Shown here piece after piece: positions 1-8,488 of a stretch of DNA of 20,404 nucleotides. The stretch's first letter is position 1; every line of letters begins with the position of its first letter. The translations under genes and the position numbers were made by a program. The DNA is from Hungateiclostridiaceae bacterium UBA3934. Its GTDB lineage: Bacteria; Bacillota; Clostridia; Acetivibrionales; DTU013. The notes under the pieces are model-generated. The model saw only the letters and a program-made list of their open reading frames with translations. It was not told where the DNA came from and did no database searches. The stretch is from positions 5,362-25,765 of the forward strand of contig DGEE01000097.1 of NCBI GenBank assembly GCA_002385815.1. The letters run 5' to 3'.

Positions 1-704
1 ACTTCCCGGGTGCTTCTGTTATCAGGATGGATATGGATACTACCACCGGGAAGCGTTCGCATGAAGAGATACTGGATACGTTCCGAAATGATAATATCAA
101 CATACTCATAGGAACGCAGATGATAGCGAAGGGGCATGATTTCCCGAATGTTACGCTGGTAGGAGTACTGGCGGCGGACAGTTTGCTGGGCATGGATGAT
201 TTCAGGGCATCGGAAAGGACATTCCAGCTGCTGACTCAGGTGGCTGGAAGAGCGGGGAGAGGCATTGTGCCGGGGCGAGTGATCATTCAGACATACAACA
301 CTGAAGACTACAGCATAACTGCTGCCAGCCGCCATGATTACGGGACTTTCTTCAGACAGGAGCAGCAGATCAGGAGAAGGCTCCATTATCCGCCTTTTAC
401 ACATATAGGTATGGTCGTTGTCAGTTCTGTTAAAGATAAGCTTGCCTTTTCAAAGGCCAAAGACACGTACGATTTCCTGGCTGCCAGAATTGACGCCGGT
501 GCCGGGGATGTGCTGCTGCCAGGACCTGTGAGGGCGCCGATGGCCAGACTGAGAAACCGCTACAGATGGCGGGTGCTTGTTAAGTGTGGTTCACAAAGCC
601 GGCTGTGCGCTGTACTTTCACGGCTGACAGATCATTTTATGAGAAACAGGGGCAGCAGCGACGTGGACATCAGTGTCGATATCGATCCTGTCAGCATGAT
701 GTGA
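1..704 (+). CDS. priA: Primosomal protein N' (replication restart helicase PriA), C-terminal part
   Basis: PriA is a 3'-to-5' superfamily 2 DNA helicase that recognises stalled forks and reloads the replicative helicase. Only about the last 233 residues are present; the frame is open from base 3 and starts with FPGASVIRMDMDTTT, so the gene begins outside the window and the ATG at 27 is internal. The helicase C-lobe is clear: GTQMIAKGHDFPNVTLVG, then a DDFRASERTFQLLTQ stretch, then the arginine-finger motif QVAGRAGRG. The C-terminal domain follows (HYPPFTHIG, then LLPGPVRAPMARLRNRYRW), as in full-length PriA. The zinc-binding cysteines lie upstream of the visible part. It is the first gene of the priA-def-fmt order typical of Firmicutes. 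A 213-base gap with a promoter separates it from def, so def need not depend on priA transcription. Confidence 0.96.
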   Translation, partial: FPGASVIRMDMDTTTGKRSHEEILDTFRNDNINILIGTQMIAKGHDFPNVTLVGVLAADSLLGMDDFRASERTFQLLTQVAGRAGRGIVPGRVIIQTYNTEDYSITAASRHDYGTFFRQEQQIRRRLHYPPFTHIGMVVVSSVKDKLAFSKAKDTYDFLAARIDAGAGDVLLPGPVRAPMARLRNRYRWRVLVKCGSQSRLCAVLSRLTDHFMRNRGSSDVDISVDIDPVSMM

Positions 705-777
705 GTGAGTACTGTGCGGCACCTGTCACGGCTGTGCGCTCTGCAGTGCGGGCTTTATTGCAGCACGGAAACCTGTT

Positions 778-786
778 TGATATAAT
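778..786 (+). promoter_or_regulatory. Extended -10 promoter for the def-thiN operon
   Basis: TGATATAAT at 778-786 is a consensus extended -10 element (TG-n-TATAAT). The best -35 candidate, TTATTG at 755-760, has a 20-base spacer, which is too long, but extended -10 promoters tolerate a poor -35. The predicted start is near 793, giving a leader of about 125 bases before def. It lies in the only sizeable gap between priA and def. Inference from sequence only. Confidence 0.6.
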
Positions 787-792
787 AGACAG

Positions 793-917
793 GATGGTAA
801 ACTTTAAGTAATAATAATTTGAAAATACTCCGGCATGATGCTGAGCACACAGCAAAAAGCAGCCAATGGGCTCGTTTGGTCCGGACCTGCGTTATGCCGA
901 GATTTAGGAGTGTATGT
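793..917 (+). other. Possible structured 5' leader of def
   Basis: Between the predicted transcription start and the def start codon are several complementary segments: CGGCAT (831-836) with ATGCCG (894-899), GAGC (843-846) with GCTC (870-873), AGCC (861-864) with GGCT (869-872, overlapping the previous pair), and a 10-base perfect palindrome GGTCCGGACC (878-887). The outer pair would bring the ribosome-binding site at 906-910 next to a stem. I recognise no known riboswitch or T-box element. Some of these short pairings are expected by chance. Confidence 0.3.
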
Positions 918-1400
918 ATGGCTATAAGAAATATTAGAAAAGAAGGGGACGAGATCCTGAGGAAAAAATCTCGTGAAGTCACTGAAGTCAACGACAATAT
1001 ACTTATATTACTCGATGATATGGCAGAAACTATGTACAAGGTAAACGGGGCAGGCCTTGCAGCTCCCCAGGTGGGTGTGCTCAGAAGGGTTGTGGTCATC
1101 GATACAGGAGACGGACTGGTGGAATTGATCAACCCTGTCATAAGGAAACAGACCGGCAAGCAGACTGCTGTCGAAGGCTGTCTCAGTATACCAGGTGTCT
1201 GGGGAGAGGTCGAGCGTCCTGCCAATGTGATCGTGGAAGCACTGGACCGAAATGGTGAAAAAATAAAGATAGAAGGGGAAGGTTTCATGGCCCAGGCATT
1301 ATGCCATGAAATAGACCATCTTGACGGGATTCTTTTCACCGATAAGGCGATCCGCTTCCTTGATGAAGAAGAACTGGAAAAGACGGAGCAGGAATCATGA
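918..1400 (+). CDS. def: Peptide deformylase
   Basis: Removes the formyl group from the N-terminal methionine of nascent proteins; a metal-dependent hydrolase acting at the ribosome exit. The 160-residue product has all three family motifs: GAGLAAPQ (44-51), EGCLS (86-90, metal ligand C88) and HEIDH (130-134, metal ligands H130 and H134 with catalytic E131). I chose ATG 918 because it has AGGAG at 906-910 seven bases upstream and starts the typical MAIRNI sequence; the frame stays open upstream to a TTG at 819, but that extension has no family resemblance. The stop overlaps the fmt start by 4 bases (ATGA), which implies translational coupling: Fmt adds the formyl group that Def later removes. 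Length is normal for the family. Confidence 0.98.
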   Translation: MAIRNIRKEGDEILRKKSREVTEVNDNILILLDDMAETMYKVNGAGLAAPQVGVLRRVVVIDTGDGLVELINPVIRKQTGKQTAVEGCLSIPGVWGEVERPANVIVEALDRNGEKIKIEGEGFMAQALCHEIDHLDGILFTDKAIRFLDEEELEKTEQES

Positions 1401-2353
1401 GGATAGTATTCATGGGTACGCCCGATTTTGCTGTGCCTTGCCTGGAAGCACTGGCCGGGAGCGGATATGACATCGCGGCTGTAGTTACACAGCCTGATAA
1501 ACCTGTGGGAAGAAAACAAAGCGTGCTGAAAGCGCCTGCTGTGAAGGAAGCGGCCATCAGGCTCGGCATTGCTAATATCCTCCAGCCTGAGAAAATCAGG
1601 ACCTCCGAATTTGTTGATGCTATCAGCGCAATTGCGCCTGATGTCATAGTGACGGCCGCTTATGGCAAGATACTGCCGAAATCCGTTCTGGATATACCGA
1701 AGCACGGGTGCATAAATGTACATGCATCACTGCTGCCAAAGTACAGAGGCGCTGCACCGATACAATGGGCTTTGATCAATGGCGACAGCAAGACAGGGGT
1801 AACGACGATACTGATGGACGAAGGCATGGATACCGGAGACATACTCCTTATGAAGGAGATCGGGATCCCGTCGGATATGAACGCGCAGGAGCTGTTTGAC
1901 TGTCTCAGGATCCTCGGAGCCGAAGTACTGCTGGAGACACTCGAAGCGCTCAGGGACGGAACACTGACAAGGAAGCCGCAGGATCATTCCAAAGCTGTTT
2001 ATGTTCCGATGATGACAAGAGAGACGGGGCTTATAGACTGGAAGAAAAGCGCGGTGGAAATACACAACCTGGTGCGGGGTACAAATCCGTGGCCCGGCGC
2101 TTATACGTTTTACAGGGGCAAAAGGCTCAAGATATGGAAGACAACGGTTTGCCAGGAGAATGACGGATTTTTGCCGAATTCCGGAGTTGATACTGTTAAA
2201 CCAGGCATGTTGCTGAAATGTCTGAAGGATGGCCTTATCGTTGCAACAGGCAGTGGTCTTCTGAGCATTACAGAGCTGCAGTTCGACAACTGCAGAAGAA
2301 TGTGCGTCATTGAGTGCGGACATAACATGGATGTAGGTGAAGTGTTTGGATAA
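1397..2353 (+). CDS. fmt: Methionyl-tRNA formyltransferase
   Basis: Transfers a formyl group from 10-formyltetrahydrofolate to initiator Met-tRNA. The 318-residue protein has the N-terminal formyltransferase Rossmann domain starting MRIVFMGTPDFAVP. It carries the catalytic triad equivalent to E. coli Asn106-His108-Asp144: N107 and H109 in the INVHASLLPKYRG motif and D145 in DEGMDTGDIL. The C-terminal OB-like tRNA-binding domain is recognisable from about residue 205 (WKKSAVEIHNLVRGTNPWPGAY). The ATG overlaps the def stop by 4 bases. The end overlaps the next gene by several bases, so the run def-fmt-DUF116-rsmB looks translationally coupled. Nothing looks truncated. Confidence 0.98.
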   Translation: MRIVFMGTPDFAVPCLEALAGSGYDIAAVVTQPDKPVGRKQSVLKAPAVKEAAIRLGIANILQPEKIRTSEFVDAISAIAPDVIVTAAYGKILPKSVLDIPKHGCINVHASLLPKYRGAAPIQWALINGDSKTGVTTILMDEGMDTGDILLMKEIGIPSDMNAQELFDCLRILGAEVLLETLEALRDGTLTRKPQDHSKAVYVPMMTRETGLIDWKKSAVEIHNLVRGTNPWPGAYTFYRGKRLKIWKTTVCQENDGFLPNSGVDTVKPGMLLKCLKDGLIVATGSGLLSITELQFDNCRRMCVIECGHNMDVGEVFG

Positions 2354-3143
2354 ACGTCTCAGAGGGTTTCTGATTTACGCATTTATACTATTGCTGGTAA
2401 TTGGCATAATTGTCGTACTTTTTATGTACGTACATGATTTCTTTTCAATAGACCTTTACAACAGGATCATATCTGTTTTTATCGCTGTTTTCATAACTGT
2501 CATGGTATTGCTGACCGCTGCTACGGCGGTCATCTTTATTGCGTTTCGTACCAGGAAAGTCCATCCGGTCATGATATTCCCGGTAAGGCTTGGAATGAAG
2601 CTGGTTATACCCTTTGCCCTGTTTGTTGCCGGCGCTCTCAAAAAGGATAAGGACATGATACGGAGCCTGTTCATAGATATAAACAACCTGTTCGTCGAGG
2701 CAGGGGATATAAGAAAAGAACCTGATAAGATTATGCTTTTACTGCCGCATTGCCTGCAGAACAGCGAGTGCAGCCGCAAAATAACAGGAGATGCTGCAAA
2801 CTGCATTAATTGCGGCCGTTGTACCATTGGTGCTGTCAGGGAGATGGCAAAGGAAAAAGGCGTAAAGCTGCGGGTCGTGACAGGCGGAACTGCGGCGCGA
2901 AAGGCCATAGCCGACGAAAAGCCTGAAATCGTGCTTTCTGTAGCGTGCGAGCGGGATCTGGCCATTGGCATTTCCGATGTCAGCAACATACCTGTCATAG
3001 GAGTGCTGAACAAAAGGCCCAATGGGCCCTGTGTGAACACGACGGTGGATATCGGAGTCCTCAGGGACAAGCTGGACAGTATGATAAGATCGCCTGAGGA
3101 GGAAGCGGAATACGGCGGTTGCAGTGAAGCTGCCGGGCGGTGA
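2337..3143 (+). CDS. DUF116 family membrane protein with cysteine cluster
   Basis: Function unknown. The 268-residue protein has two predicted membrane helices (about 10-31 and 43-69) followed by a soluble domain recognisable as DUF116. That domain is rich in conserved-looking cysteines: C139 and C145, then C156-x2-C159-x2-C162 (NCINCGRC), and later C204 and C232. The CxxCxxC spacing suggests a metal or iron-sulfur centre, but this is inference. Members of the family are often found between fmt and rsmB in Clostridia, so a link to translation or to this operon is likely but untested. The start is ambiguous: GTG 2337 overlaps fmt by 17 bases, while TTG 2346 has AGGTGA (2335-2340) five bases upstream and may be the true start. 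It ends directly against rsmB with no gap. Confidence 0.88.
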   Translation: MKCLDKRLRGFLIYAFILLLVIGIIVVLFMYVHDFFSIDLYNRIISVFIAVFITVMVLLTAATAVIFIAFRTRKVHPVMIFPVRLGMKLVIPFALFVAGALKKDKDMIRSLFIDINNLFVEAGDIRKEPDKIMLLLPHCLQNSECSRKITGDAANCINCGRCTIGAVREMAKEKGVKLRVVTGGTAARKAIADEKPEIVLSVACERDLAIGISDVSNIPVIGVLNKRPNGPCVNTTVDIGVLRDKLDSMIRSPEEEAEYGGCSEAAGR

Positions 3144-4502
3144 ATGGATATGAAACTGGATCTTGCGCGGGAAGCTGCGTTGAAAATTTTATATGAAATA
3201 AATGAGAAGGGTGCTTATTCGAATATCGCATTGAATAAGTATTTTTCCGGTCATGAACTTACCGAAAGAGACAGAGCCTTTGTAACCGAGCTGGTCTACG
3301 GTGCGGTGAAGTGGAAACTCACACTGGACAGGATGATTTCAGCATGCTCAAGCATAAGACTGGAGAAACTGTCACCATGGATAAGGAATATATTGCGCCT
3401 TGGCGCTTACCAATTGCAGTATCTGACCAGAGTACCGCCATCGGCGGCGGTCAACGAGAGTGTCAAACTTGCCCGCAGGTATGGACATAAGGCCTCTTCG
3501 GGATTCGTCAATGCAGTACTGAGAAATATTGCAGGAGGCGGCGGAAAGGATGTGATACCTGACAAGGCAGTCGACCCTGTAGGGTACCTTTCGGTCAGGT
3601 ATTCGTATCCGAAGTGGATAGCCGGAAAATTTGCAGAACTTTTCGGGGAGAAATTCACGGAAAGTCTGCTGGAGGCTGGCAACCAGGTGCCCGACCTTAC
3701 TGTGAGGGCCAATATGCTGAAGATCACCGCGGATGAACTGATCAGGGAGTTGAAGACAGAAGGAGTCGATGCGCTGCCGGGCAAATATGTCAGGGAATCG
3801 GTCGTTATAAAAGGCCCTGTATCGGTATCCGGACTGGAGGCTTTCAGGAAAGGACTGTTCCAGGTGCAGGATGAGGGTTCCATGTTGCCGGCTCTTGTAC
3901 TGGCGCCACAGCCGGGCGAAAAGGTGCTGGATGCCTGCAGTGCTCCCGGTGGTAAAGCCACACACATGGCCCAACTGATGAACAACAACGGGCTGATAAC
4001 AGCAATGGATATACACGAGCACAAGCTGAAACTGATAAAAGATGCGTCAGACCGGCTCGGGACGGGTATAATCCATACAGAACTGCATGATGCGTCACTA
4101 CCGGTCCCGCAGCATGAGGGCATGTATGACAGGGTGCTTCTGGATGCTCCATGTTCAGGCCTTGGTATTATAAGGAGAAAGCCTGATATCAAATGGGCAA
4201 GGGAAAACAGGGACATCGAAAGCATAACGGCTTTGCAGCGCCGGCTGATAAACAGTGTCTCAAAGGCTTTGAAGCCAGGTGGAGTGCTGGTGTACAGCAC
4301 CTGTACGCTGCTGCCTGAAGAAAACAGATGCATCATAAGGGAGTTCCTGGACAATAATGATGAGTTTTATGAGGATGATATAGCAGCTTTTTTACCTGCC
4401 GGGCTTTCAAAATACGCCAGCGGCGGTATGCTGCAGACCTATCCCAACAGGGACGGGATCGACGGATTTTTTATTGCGAGACTGGTTAGGAAGGGGAAAT
4501 AG
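3144..4502 (+). CDS. rsmB: 16S rRNA (cytosine-967-C5)-methyltransferase RsmB
   Basis: Methylates C967 (E. coli numbering) of 16S rRNA with S-adenosylmethionine. The 452-residue length fits. The N-terminal part (about 1-130) is a NusB-like RNA-binding domain (ALKILYEINEKGAYSN, then RLGAYQLQYLTRVPPSAAVNE). The C-terminal part is a Rossmann methyltransferase: SAM motif LDACSAPGGKATH (262-274), motif IV DAPCSGLG with P336-C337, and motif VI STCT with the catalytic C387. The two cysteines are the pair used by m5C methyltransferases for catalysis and product release. ATG 3144 abuts the preceding stop; a second in-frame ATG at 3150 is equally possible because the Shine-Dalgarno (GGGCGG, 3135-3140) is weak and better spaced for it. 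RlmN follows after 5 bases. Confidence 0.96.
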   Translation: MDMKLDLAREAALKILYEINEKGAYSNIALNKYFSGHELTERDRAFVTELVYGAVKWKLTLDRMISACSSIRLEKLSPWIRNILRLGAYQLQYLTRVPPSAAVNESVKLARRYGHKASSGFVNAVLRNIAGGGGKDVIPDKAVDPVGYLSVRYSYPKWIAGKFAELFGEKFTESLLEAGNQVPDLTVRANMLKITADELIRELKTEGVDALPGKYVRESVVIKGPVSVSGLEAFRKGLFQVQDEGSMLPALVLAPQPGEKVLDACSAPGGKATHMAQLMNNNGLITAMDIHEHKLKLIKDASDRLGTGIIHTELHDASLPVPQHEGMYDRVLLDAPCSGLGIIRRKPDIKWARENRDIESITALQRRLINSVSKALKPGGVLVYSTCTLLPEENRCIIREFLDNNDEFYEDDIAAFLPAGLSKYASGGMLQTYPNRDGIDGFFIARLVRKGK

Positions 4503-4507
4503 TCGGA

Positions 4508-5614
4508 TTGGCAAATGACTCGGTGAAGAGATATCTTCCGGATATGGATATCGGTGAACTCGAAGAGTTCCTGACAGGCATCGGGCAGAAGAAGTACAGG
4601 GCGAAGCAGATATTCAGCTGGATAGCAAAGGGAGCCGTGGATTTCGATGAGATGACTGACCTTTCACTGCAGTTGAGAGAAGAGTTGAAACTTTTGGCCT
4701 GTATTTCCTGTCTAAATATAAGAAAAAAGCTGGAGTCCGCAATCGACGGCACAGTCAAATATCTGTTCGAGCTGGATGACGGCAATGTCATAGAAAGTGT
4801 GCTGATGGAATATAACCATGGCTATACAGCCTGCGTTTCTTCGCAGGTAGGCTGTAAAATGGGCTGCAGCTTTTGTGCATCGACGATATCCGGTTTCAGG
4901 AGAAACCTGACTGCCGGTGAGATACTGGAGCAGATACTGGCAATGCAGCGTGACCACGGCATTAAGGTGAGCAACGTGGTCGTCATGGGAATCGGCGAGC
5001 CTTTTGATAATTATGATAATGTTATCAAATTCCTGAGGCTTGCAAATTCTCATCATGGTCTGAACGTAGGGTACAGGCACATGACGGTTTCGACATGCGG
5101 GCTGGTACCAGGTATACTCCGGTTTGCAGATGAAGGATTCCAGGCAAATCTGGCTATTTCGCTGCATGCTCCCAATGACCGGATAAGGGCGAAGCTTATG
5201 CCTGTTGGAAGGAAGTATCGTATTGACAAAATCATTGGAGCTAGTAAGATATATACAGAGAAAACCAACCGGCGGATAATGTTCGAATATGCATTGATAG
5301 AAGGCGTCAATGATTCGTTGGAAAACGCTGCTGAGCTTGCCTTTCTGCTAAAAGGGCTGTTGTGCCTTGTAAACCTGATACCGATCAATCCAGTGAAGGG
5401 GACCAGTTACCGCCAGAGCAGACGCACTCGCACAGAGGAATTCGCTGCACTGCTGAGGGAAAAAGGTATCGAGACGACTGTCCGCCGTGAGCTGGGGTCA
5501 GACATAAATGCAGCATGCGGACAGTTGAGACATCGTGAGATCAGCTCCGGGAAACCGGCAGATCCGGTATGGGGTACAGAAACAGGTCAGCGCAGGGGAA
5601 AGTGCGGTCAGTGA
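4508..5614 (+). CDS. rlmN: Dual-specificity 23S rRNA/tRNA (adenine-C2)-methyltransferase RlmN
   Basis: Radical-SAM enzyme that methylates C2 of A2503 in 23S rRNA and A37 in some tRNAs. The radical-SAM cluster motif Cx3Cx2C is at C116-C120-C123 (GCKMGCSFCAST). The second essential cysteine, which becomes the methyl-carrying residue, is C337 in DINAACGQLR; the equivalent of the other catalytic cysteine therefore appears intact. The start is TTG 4508, supported by AAGGGG about 10 bases upstream; an in-frame GTG at 4523 is the alternative. The 368-residue length is slightly above the usual 340-360 because of a 29-residue tail after ACGQ, rich in Gly, Arg and Lys and of no evident function. It follows rsmB by 5 bases, so two rRNA methyltransferases are co-transcribed. 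Confidence 0.97.
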   Translation: MANDSVKRYLPDMDIGELEEFLTGIGQKKYRAKQIFSWIAKGAVDFDEMTDLSLQLREELKLLACISCLNIRKKLESAIDGTVKYLFELDDGNVIESVLMEYNHGYTACVSSQVGCKMGCSFCASTISGFRRNLTAGEILEQILAMQRDHGIKVSNVVVMGIGEPFDNYDNVIKFLRLANSHHGLNVGYRHMTVSTCGLVPGILRFADEGFQANLAISLHAPNDRIRAKLMPVGRKYRIDKIIGASKIYTEKTNRRIMFEYALIEGVNDSLENAAELAFLLKGLLCLVNLIPINPVKGTSYRQSRRTRTEEFAALLREKGIETTVRRELGSDINAACGQLRHREISSGKPADPVWGTETGQRRGKCGQ

Positions 5615-5675
5615 AGGGAAATATATCAGGATAGCAAAGGACTGGACAACAATATTTAAGGCAGGTGCTGATAGC

Positions 5676-6401
5676 TTGAAGTATGCAGCAGGTACCGACA
5701 AAGGATTATTAAGGGACATAAATGAAGACAGCTATATGATCATCCCTGGGTGTTCAGATACATTCTGCGCCTTTGTTATAGCTGACGGCCTTGGAGGACA
5801 CAACTGCGGAGAAATAGCAAGCAGGATGGCTGTTGAGTACATAAGGGACGATTTTGGCGATGGAGGCGGCTTTGATTGTGAGGATGCGGGAGGCAGGCTG
5901 GAAGAGTTGTTCAGAAGAGTCAATGCCGCCGTATATGAAAAATCGCTGGGAAGCGCTGAAGTCAGCGGGATGGGTACTACGCTGACCATGGCAGTGATAG
6001 CGGGTTCTTCACTTACCGCCGCACATGTTGGAGACAGCAGGCTTTATCTGATCCGGAACGGAGCTATCAGTCAGCTTACTGAAGATCACTCATATATCGG
6101 AGAGCTGGTCAGGAAGGGTACACTGACCAAAGAAGAAGCTGAGAACCATCCCAGGAAGAATGTCATAACAAGAGCCATCGGTTCTTCACCGGATTTGGAG
6201 GTGGATATTATTAGCCAGCAGATCGAGGCTGATGATATATACATACTTTGCACCGACGGTCTGACCAATATGGTAAGTGAGAGTGAAATTGCGGACATAG
6301 CAGCCGGCAGTGAGCCGGAGCATGCATGTGCAAAGCTTATAGAAGCCGCGAACAGACAGGGTGGCGAGGATAATATCACAGTCATCGTAATCAAGTGTTA
6401 G
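5676..6401 (+). CDS. prpC: PP2C-family Ser/Thr protein phosphatase (Stp/PrpC)
   Basis: Metal-dependent PPM phosphatase that reverses phosphorylation by the PASTA kinase encoded next to it. With start TTG 5676 the product is 241 residues, normal for PrpC/Stp, beginning MKYAAGTDKGLLRDINEDSY. Metal-binding and catalytic motifs are present: R13 and N16-E17-D18, ADGLGGH with D37, GDSRLY with D120, CTDGLTN with D194, and the closing GGEDNITVIV with D232. I preferred TTG 5676 to the upstream in-frame GTG/ATG possibilities (the frame is open from 5535) because AGGTG at 5663-5667 is well placed and family homology starts at this residue. The gene ends 13 bases before the kinase start. Phosphatase-kinase pairing is conserved across Firmicutes. 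Confidence 0.95.
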   Translation: MKYAAGTDKGLLRDINEDSYMIIPGCSDTFCAFVIADGLGGHNCGEIASRMAVEYIRDDFGDGGGFDCEDAGGRLEELFRRVNAAVYEKSLGSAEVSGMGTTLTMAVIAGSSLTAAHVGDSRLYLIRNGAISQLTEDHSYIGELVRKGTLTKEEAENHPRKNVITRAIGSSPDLEVDIISQQIEADDIYILCTDGLTNMVSESEIADIAAGSEPEHACAKLIEAANRQGGEDNITVIVIKC

Positions 6402-6414
6402 TGAAGGTGTGGAT

Positions 6415-8415
6415 ATGGTAGGACAGGTATTGGGAAATAGATATAAATTGCTCGAAAGGATCGGCGGAGGCGGCATGGCAGTCGTCTATAAGGCGAAATG
6501 TCTGCTTTTGAACCGTTTTGTCGCCGTTAAGATATTGCGCAGTGAATTCACCGACGATGAGGAATTCGTCAAGCGTTTCCGTGTGGAGGCCCAGGCCGCA
6601 GCGAGCCTGAACCATCCGAATATCGTATCGATCTTTGATGTTGGCAAGCAGGATGATATACAGTACATCGTTATGGAAATGATCGACGGAATCACATTGA
6701 AGGAGTATATCGCCGGGAAGGGTGCGCTGCCCTGGAGGGAAGCTGTCAGCATAGCGATCCAGATATGCTCCGCCATCGAACATGCACACAGGAACTTCAT
6801 CGTTCACCGTGATATAAAACCGCATAATATCATGATAACAAATGAAGGCATTGCCAAGGTGACAGACTTCGGTATAGCCAGAGCTGTCACTTCTGCCACC
6901 ATCACCATGGTCGGCAGCACCATAGGTTCTGTCCATTATTTCTCGCCGGAACAGGCAAGAGGCGGATTTATCGATGAAAAATCGGATCTTTACTCGCTGG
7001 GGATAACCATATATGAGATGGTGACGGGAAAGGTGCCCTTTGATGGGGAATCACCTGTGGCGATCGCTCTGAAGCACATACAGGAGAAGCCTCAAAAGCC
7101 AATAGATGTTAAGCCATCGATACCGAAGGGAGTAAATGACCTGATAGTCAAAGCCATGAAGAAGGACCAGAATCTCAGATACCAGACCGCATCCGAGATG
7201 CTTGCGGATCTGCAGATGGTCCTGTCGGAACCAAATGCGAAAATCAGCGGGAGCAATGCTGTAGAAGAGCTGCCGACGAAAAAGATGCAGGCAGTCAGCG
7301 CCGGATTTGATATAGACGAGAATATCGATGATGGAGATGAAGAATACATGGAAGAAGAGGATGATACAGCAACAAGGAAGAAAAGAGACCGGGTGAGCAT
7401 CTGGCTCGGGATAGCGACCGGTCTGGTGATAACAGCACTTATCGTCTACTTGGGCATAAAACTCATTATTCCGATAATAACGCCTGACGATACGGCTTCA
7501 TTCGTCGTTGAAGACTATACGAACATGGAATTCAACGAAGTGAAGGAGCTGCTGAGCCGATATGACATTATTGCTTCTGATAATGACAGGGTATACGATG
7601 ATAAGGTCAAAAAAGGCGTCATCATATCACAGGATATAGCAGTGGGCAACACTCTGAAGCCCGGGAGCACGATAAATTTCACCGTGAGCGACGGGCCCCA
7701 TATGGTGGAGATACCCGATATAAGGGGAGAGGAGTCGAGAGTGGCAGAGGTTTACATAACCAATGCCGGGCTTGTGCCTGAGATACTGAGAGAGAACAGT
7801 GAGACAGTGGGCAAAGGACTGGTTATCAGGACAGAGCCGGAGATATTCGAAATGGTTAAGCCTGATACAGTTGTCAAGGTATATGTGAGTACGGGTCCGA
7901 AGCTGGAAAAGGTGAGAGTCCCCAATCTGATCGGGATGACAAGGATCGAAGCTGAGAATGCCATACTGAAGAGCAATCTTACGATAGGGAAAATACTGCC
8001 TGAAGGAATAATAAGCGATGTGGCCAGAGTCATAAAGCAATATCCCCTGCCGGATACAGAGCATGATGAATACACAGCAGTGGAATTGACATTCGGCATA
8101 GACGAACCTGTTGACGGAGGCGATGACAGGCCGGGCGACCCCGATGACGGAGAGCCTCAGCAGGGCGGAAGTGAAAGGACCAAGCTTATAACGATCACCC
8201 TGGATCCCAGCCGTATCTATGGTGAAGAAGTACTGGTCTATGTTGAATCGACACCGTCTGATACGAATGTGCGCAAGATAGAGATGAACCAGTATGTGAA
8301 ACGCAGTCAGTTCCCCATAAGCCTTCCGGTGACCATCGGAGAGACGGGAACGACACATGTGATCGTCTATCTCGACAATGATCTGGCTTTGGAAACTGAT
8401 ATCAGGAATCAGTAG
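6415..8415 (+). CDS. prkC: PASTA-domain Ser/Thr protein kinase PrkC
   Basis: Membrane eukaryotic-like kinase that senses cell-wall fragments or lipid II. The 666-residue protein has a kinase domain (about 1-270) with a glycine-rich loop (IGGGGMAVVYKA), VAVK lysine K39, catalytic HRDIKPHN (D133), DFGIARA (D151) and an activation loop with several Ser/Thr before the SPEQARGG motif. An acidic linker (about 297-325) leads to one membrane helix (about 327-355), then three PASTA repeats (about 363-565), a Pro/Gly/Asp-rich spacer and a C-terminal beta domain (about 590-666) like that of Bacillus PrkC. ATG 6415 is chosen because AAGGTG at 6404-6409 precedes it; the in-frame GTG at 6409 overlaps that site. 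In B. subtilis PrkC phosphorylates RsgA (CpgA), encoded next here as there. Confidence 0.97.
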   Translation: MVGQVLGNRYKLLERIGGGGMAVVYKAKCLLLNRFVAVKILRSEFTDDEEFVKRFRVEAQAAASLNHPNIVSIFDVGKQDDIQYIVMEMIDGITLKEYIAGKGALPWREAVSIAIQICSAIEHAHRNFIVHRDIKPHNIMITNEGIAKVTDFGIARAVTSATITMVGSTIGSVHYFSPEQARGGFIDEKSDLYSLGITIYEMVTGKVPFDGESPVAIALKHIQEKPQKPIDVKPSIPKGVNDLIVKAMKKDQNLRYQTASEMLADLQMVLSEPNAKISGSNAVEELPTKKMQAVSAGFDIDENIDDGDEEYMEEEDDTATRKKRDRVSIWLGIATGLVITALIVYLGIKLIIPIITPDDTASFVVEDYTNMEFNEVKELLSRYDIIASDNDRVYDDKVKKGVIISQDIAVGNTLKPGSTINFTVSDGPHMVEIPDIRGEESRVAEVYITNAGLVPEILRENSETVGKGLVIRTEPEIFEMVKPDTVVKVYVSTGPKLEKVRVPNLIGMTRIEAENAILKSNLTIGKILPEGIISDVARVIKQYPLPDTEHDEYTAVELTFGIDEPVDGGDDRPGDPDDGEPQQGGSERTKLITITLDPSRIYGEEVLVYVESTPSDTNVRKIEMNQYVKRSQFPISLPVTIGETGTTHVIVYLDNDLALETDIRNQ

Positions 8416-8488
8416 TGACCGATGTGTTTCGATAAGTATCTGATGATATGATGGATAAATCAAGGCAGCAGATGAGGAGGTTCGATTA

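Noticed and set aside
819..917. 33-codon upstream extension of def starting at TTG 819
   Set aside because: Deformylase homology starts at MAIRNI (ATG 918), which has its own AGGAG site; the extension looks unlike the family and overlaps the putative leader.
755..1723. 322-codon minus-strand open frame opposite def and fmt
   Set aside because: Lies across two well-supported genes and a promoter and has no recognisable motif; a shadow frame.
3407..4354. Long minus-strand open frame (315 codons) opposite rsmB
   Set aside because: Serine- and proline-rich translation with no domain; it mirrors the codon pattern of rsmB, whose catalytic motifs are intact.
5535..5675. Longer PP2C product starting inside rlmN
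   Set aside because: It would add 47 residues with no family match and overlap rlmN by 80 bases; TTG 5676 has a good ribosome-binding site and matches family starts.
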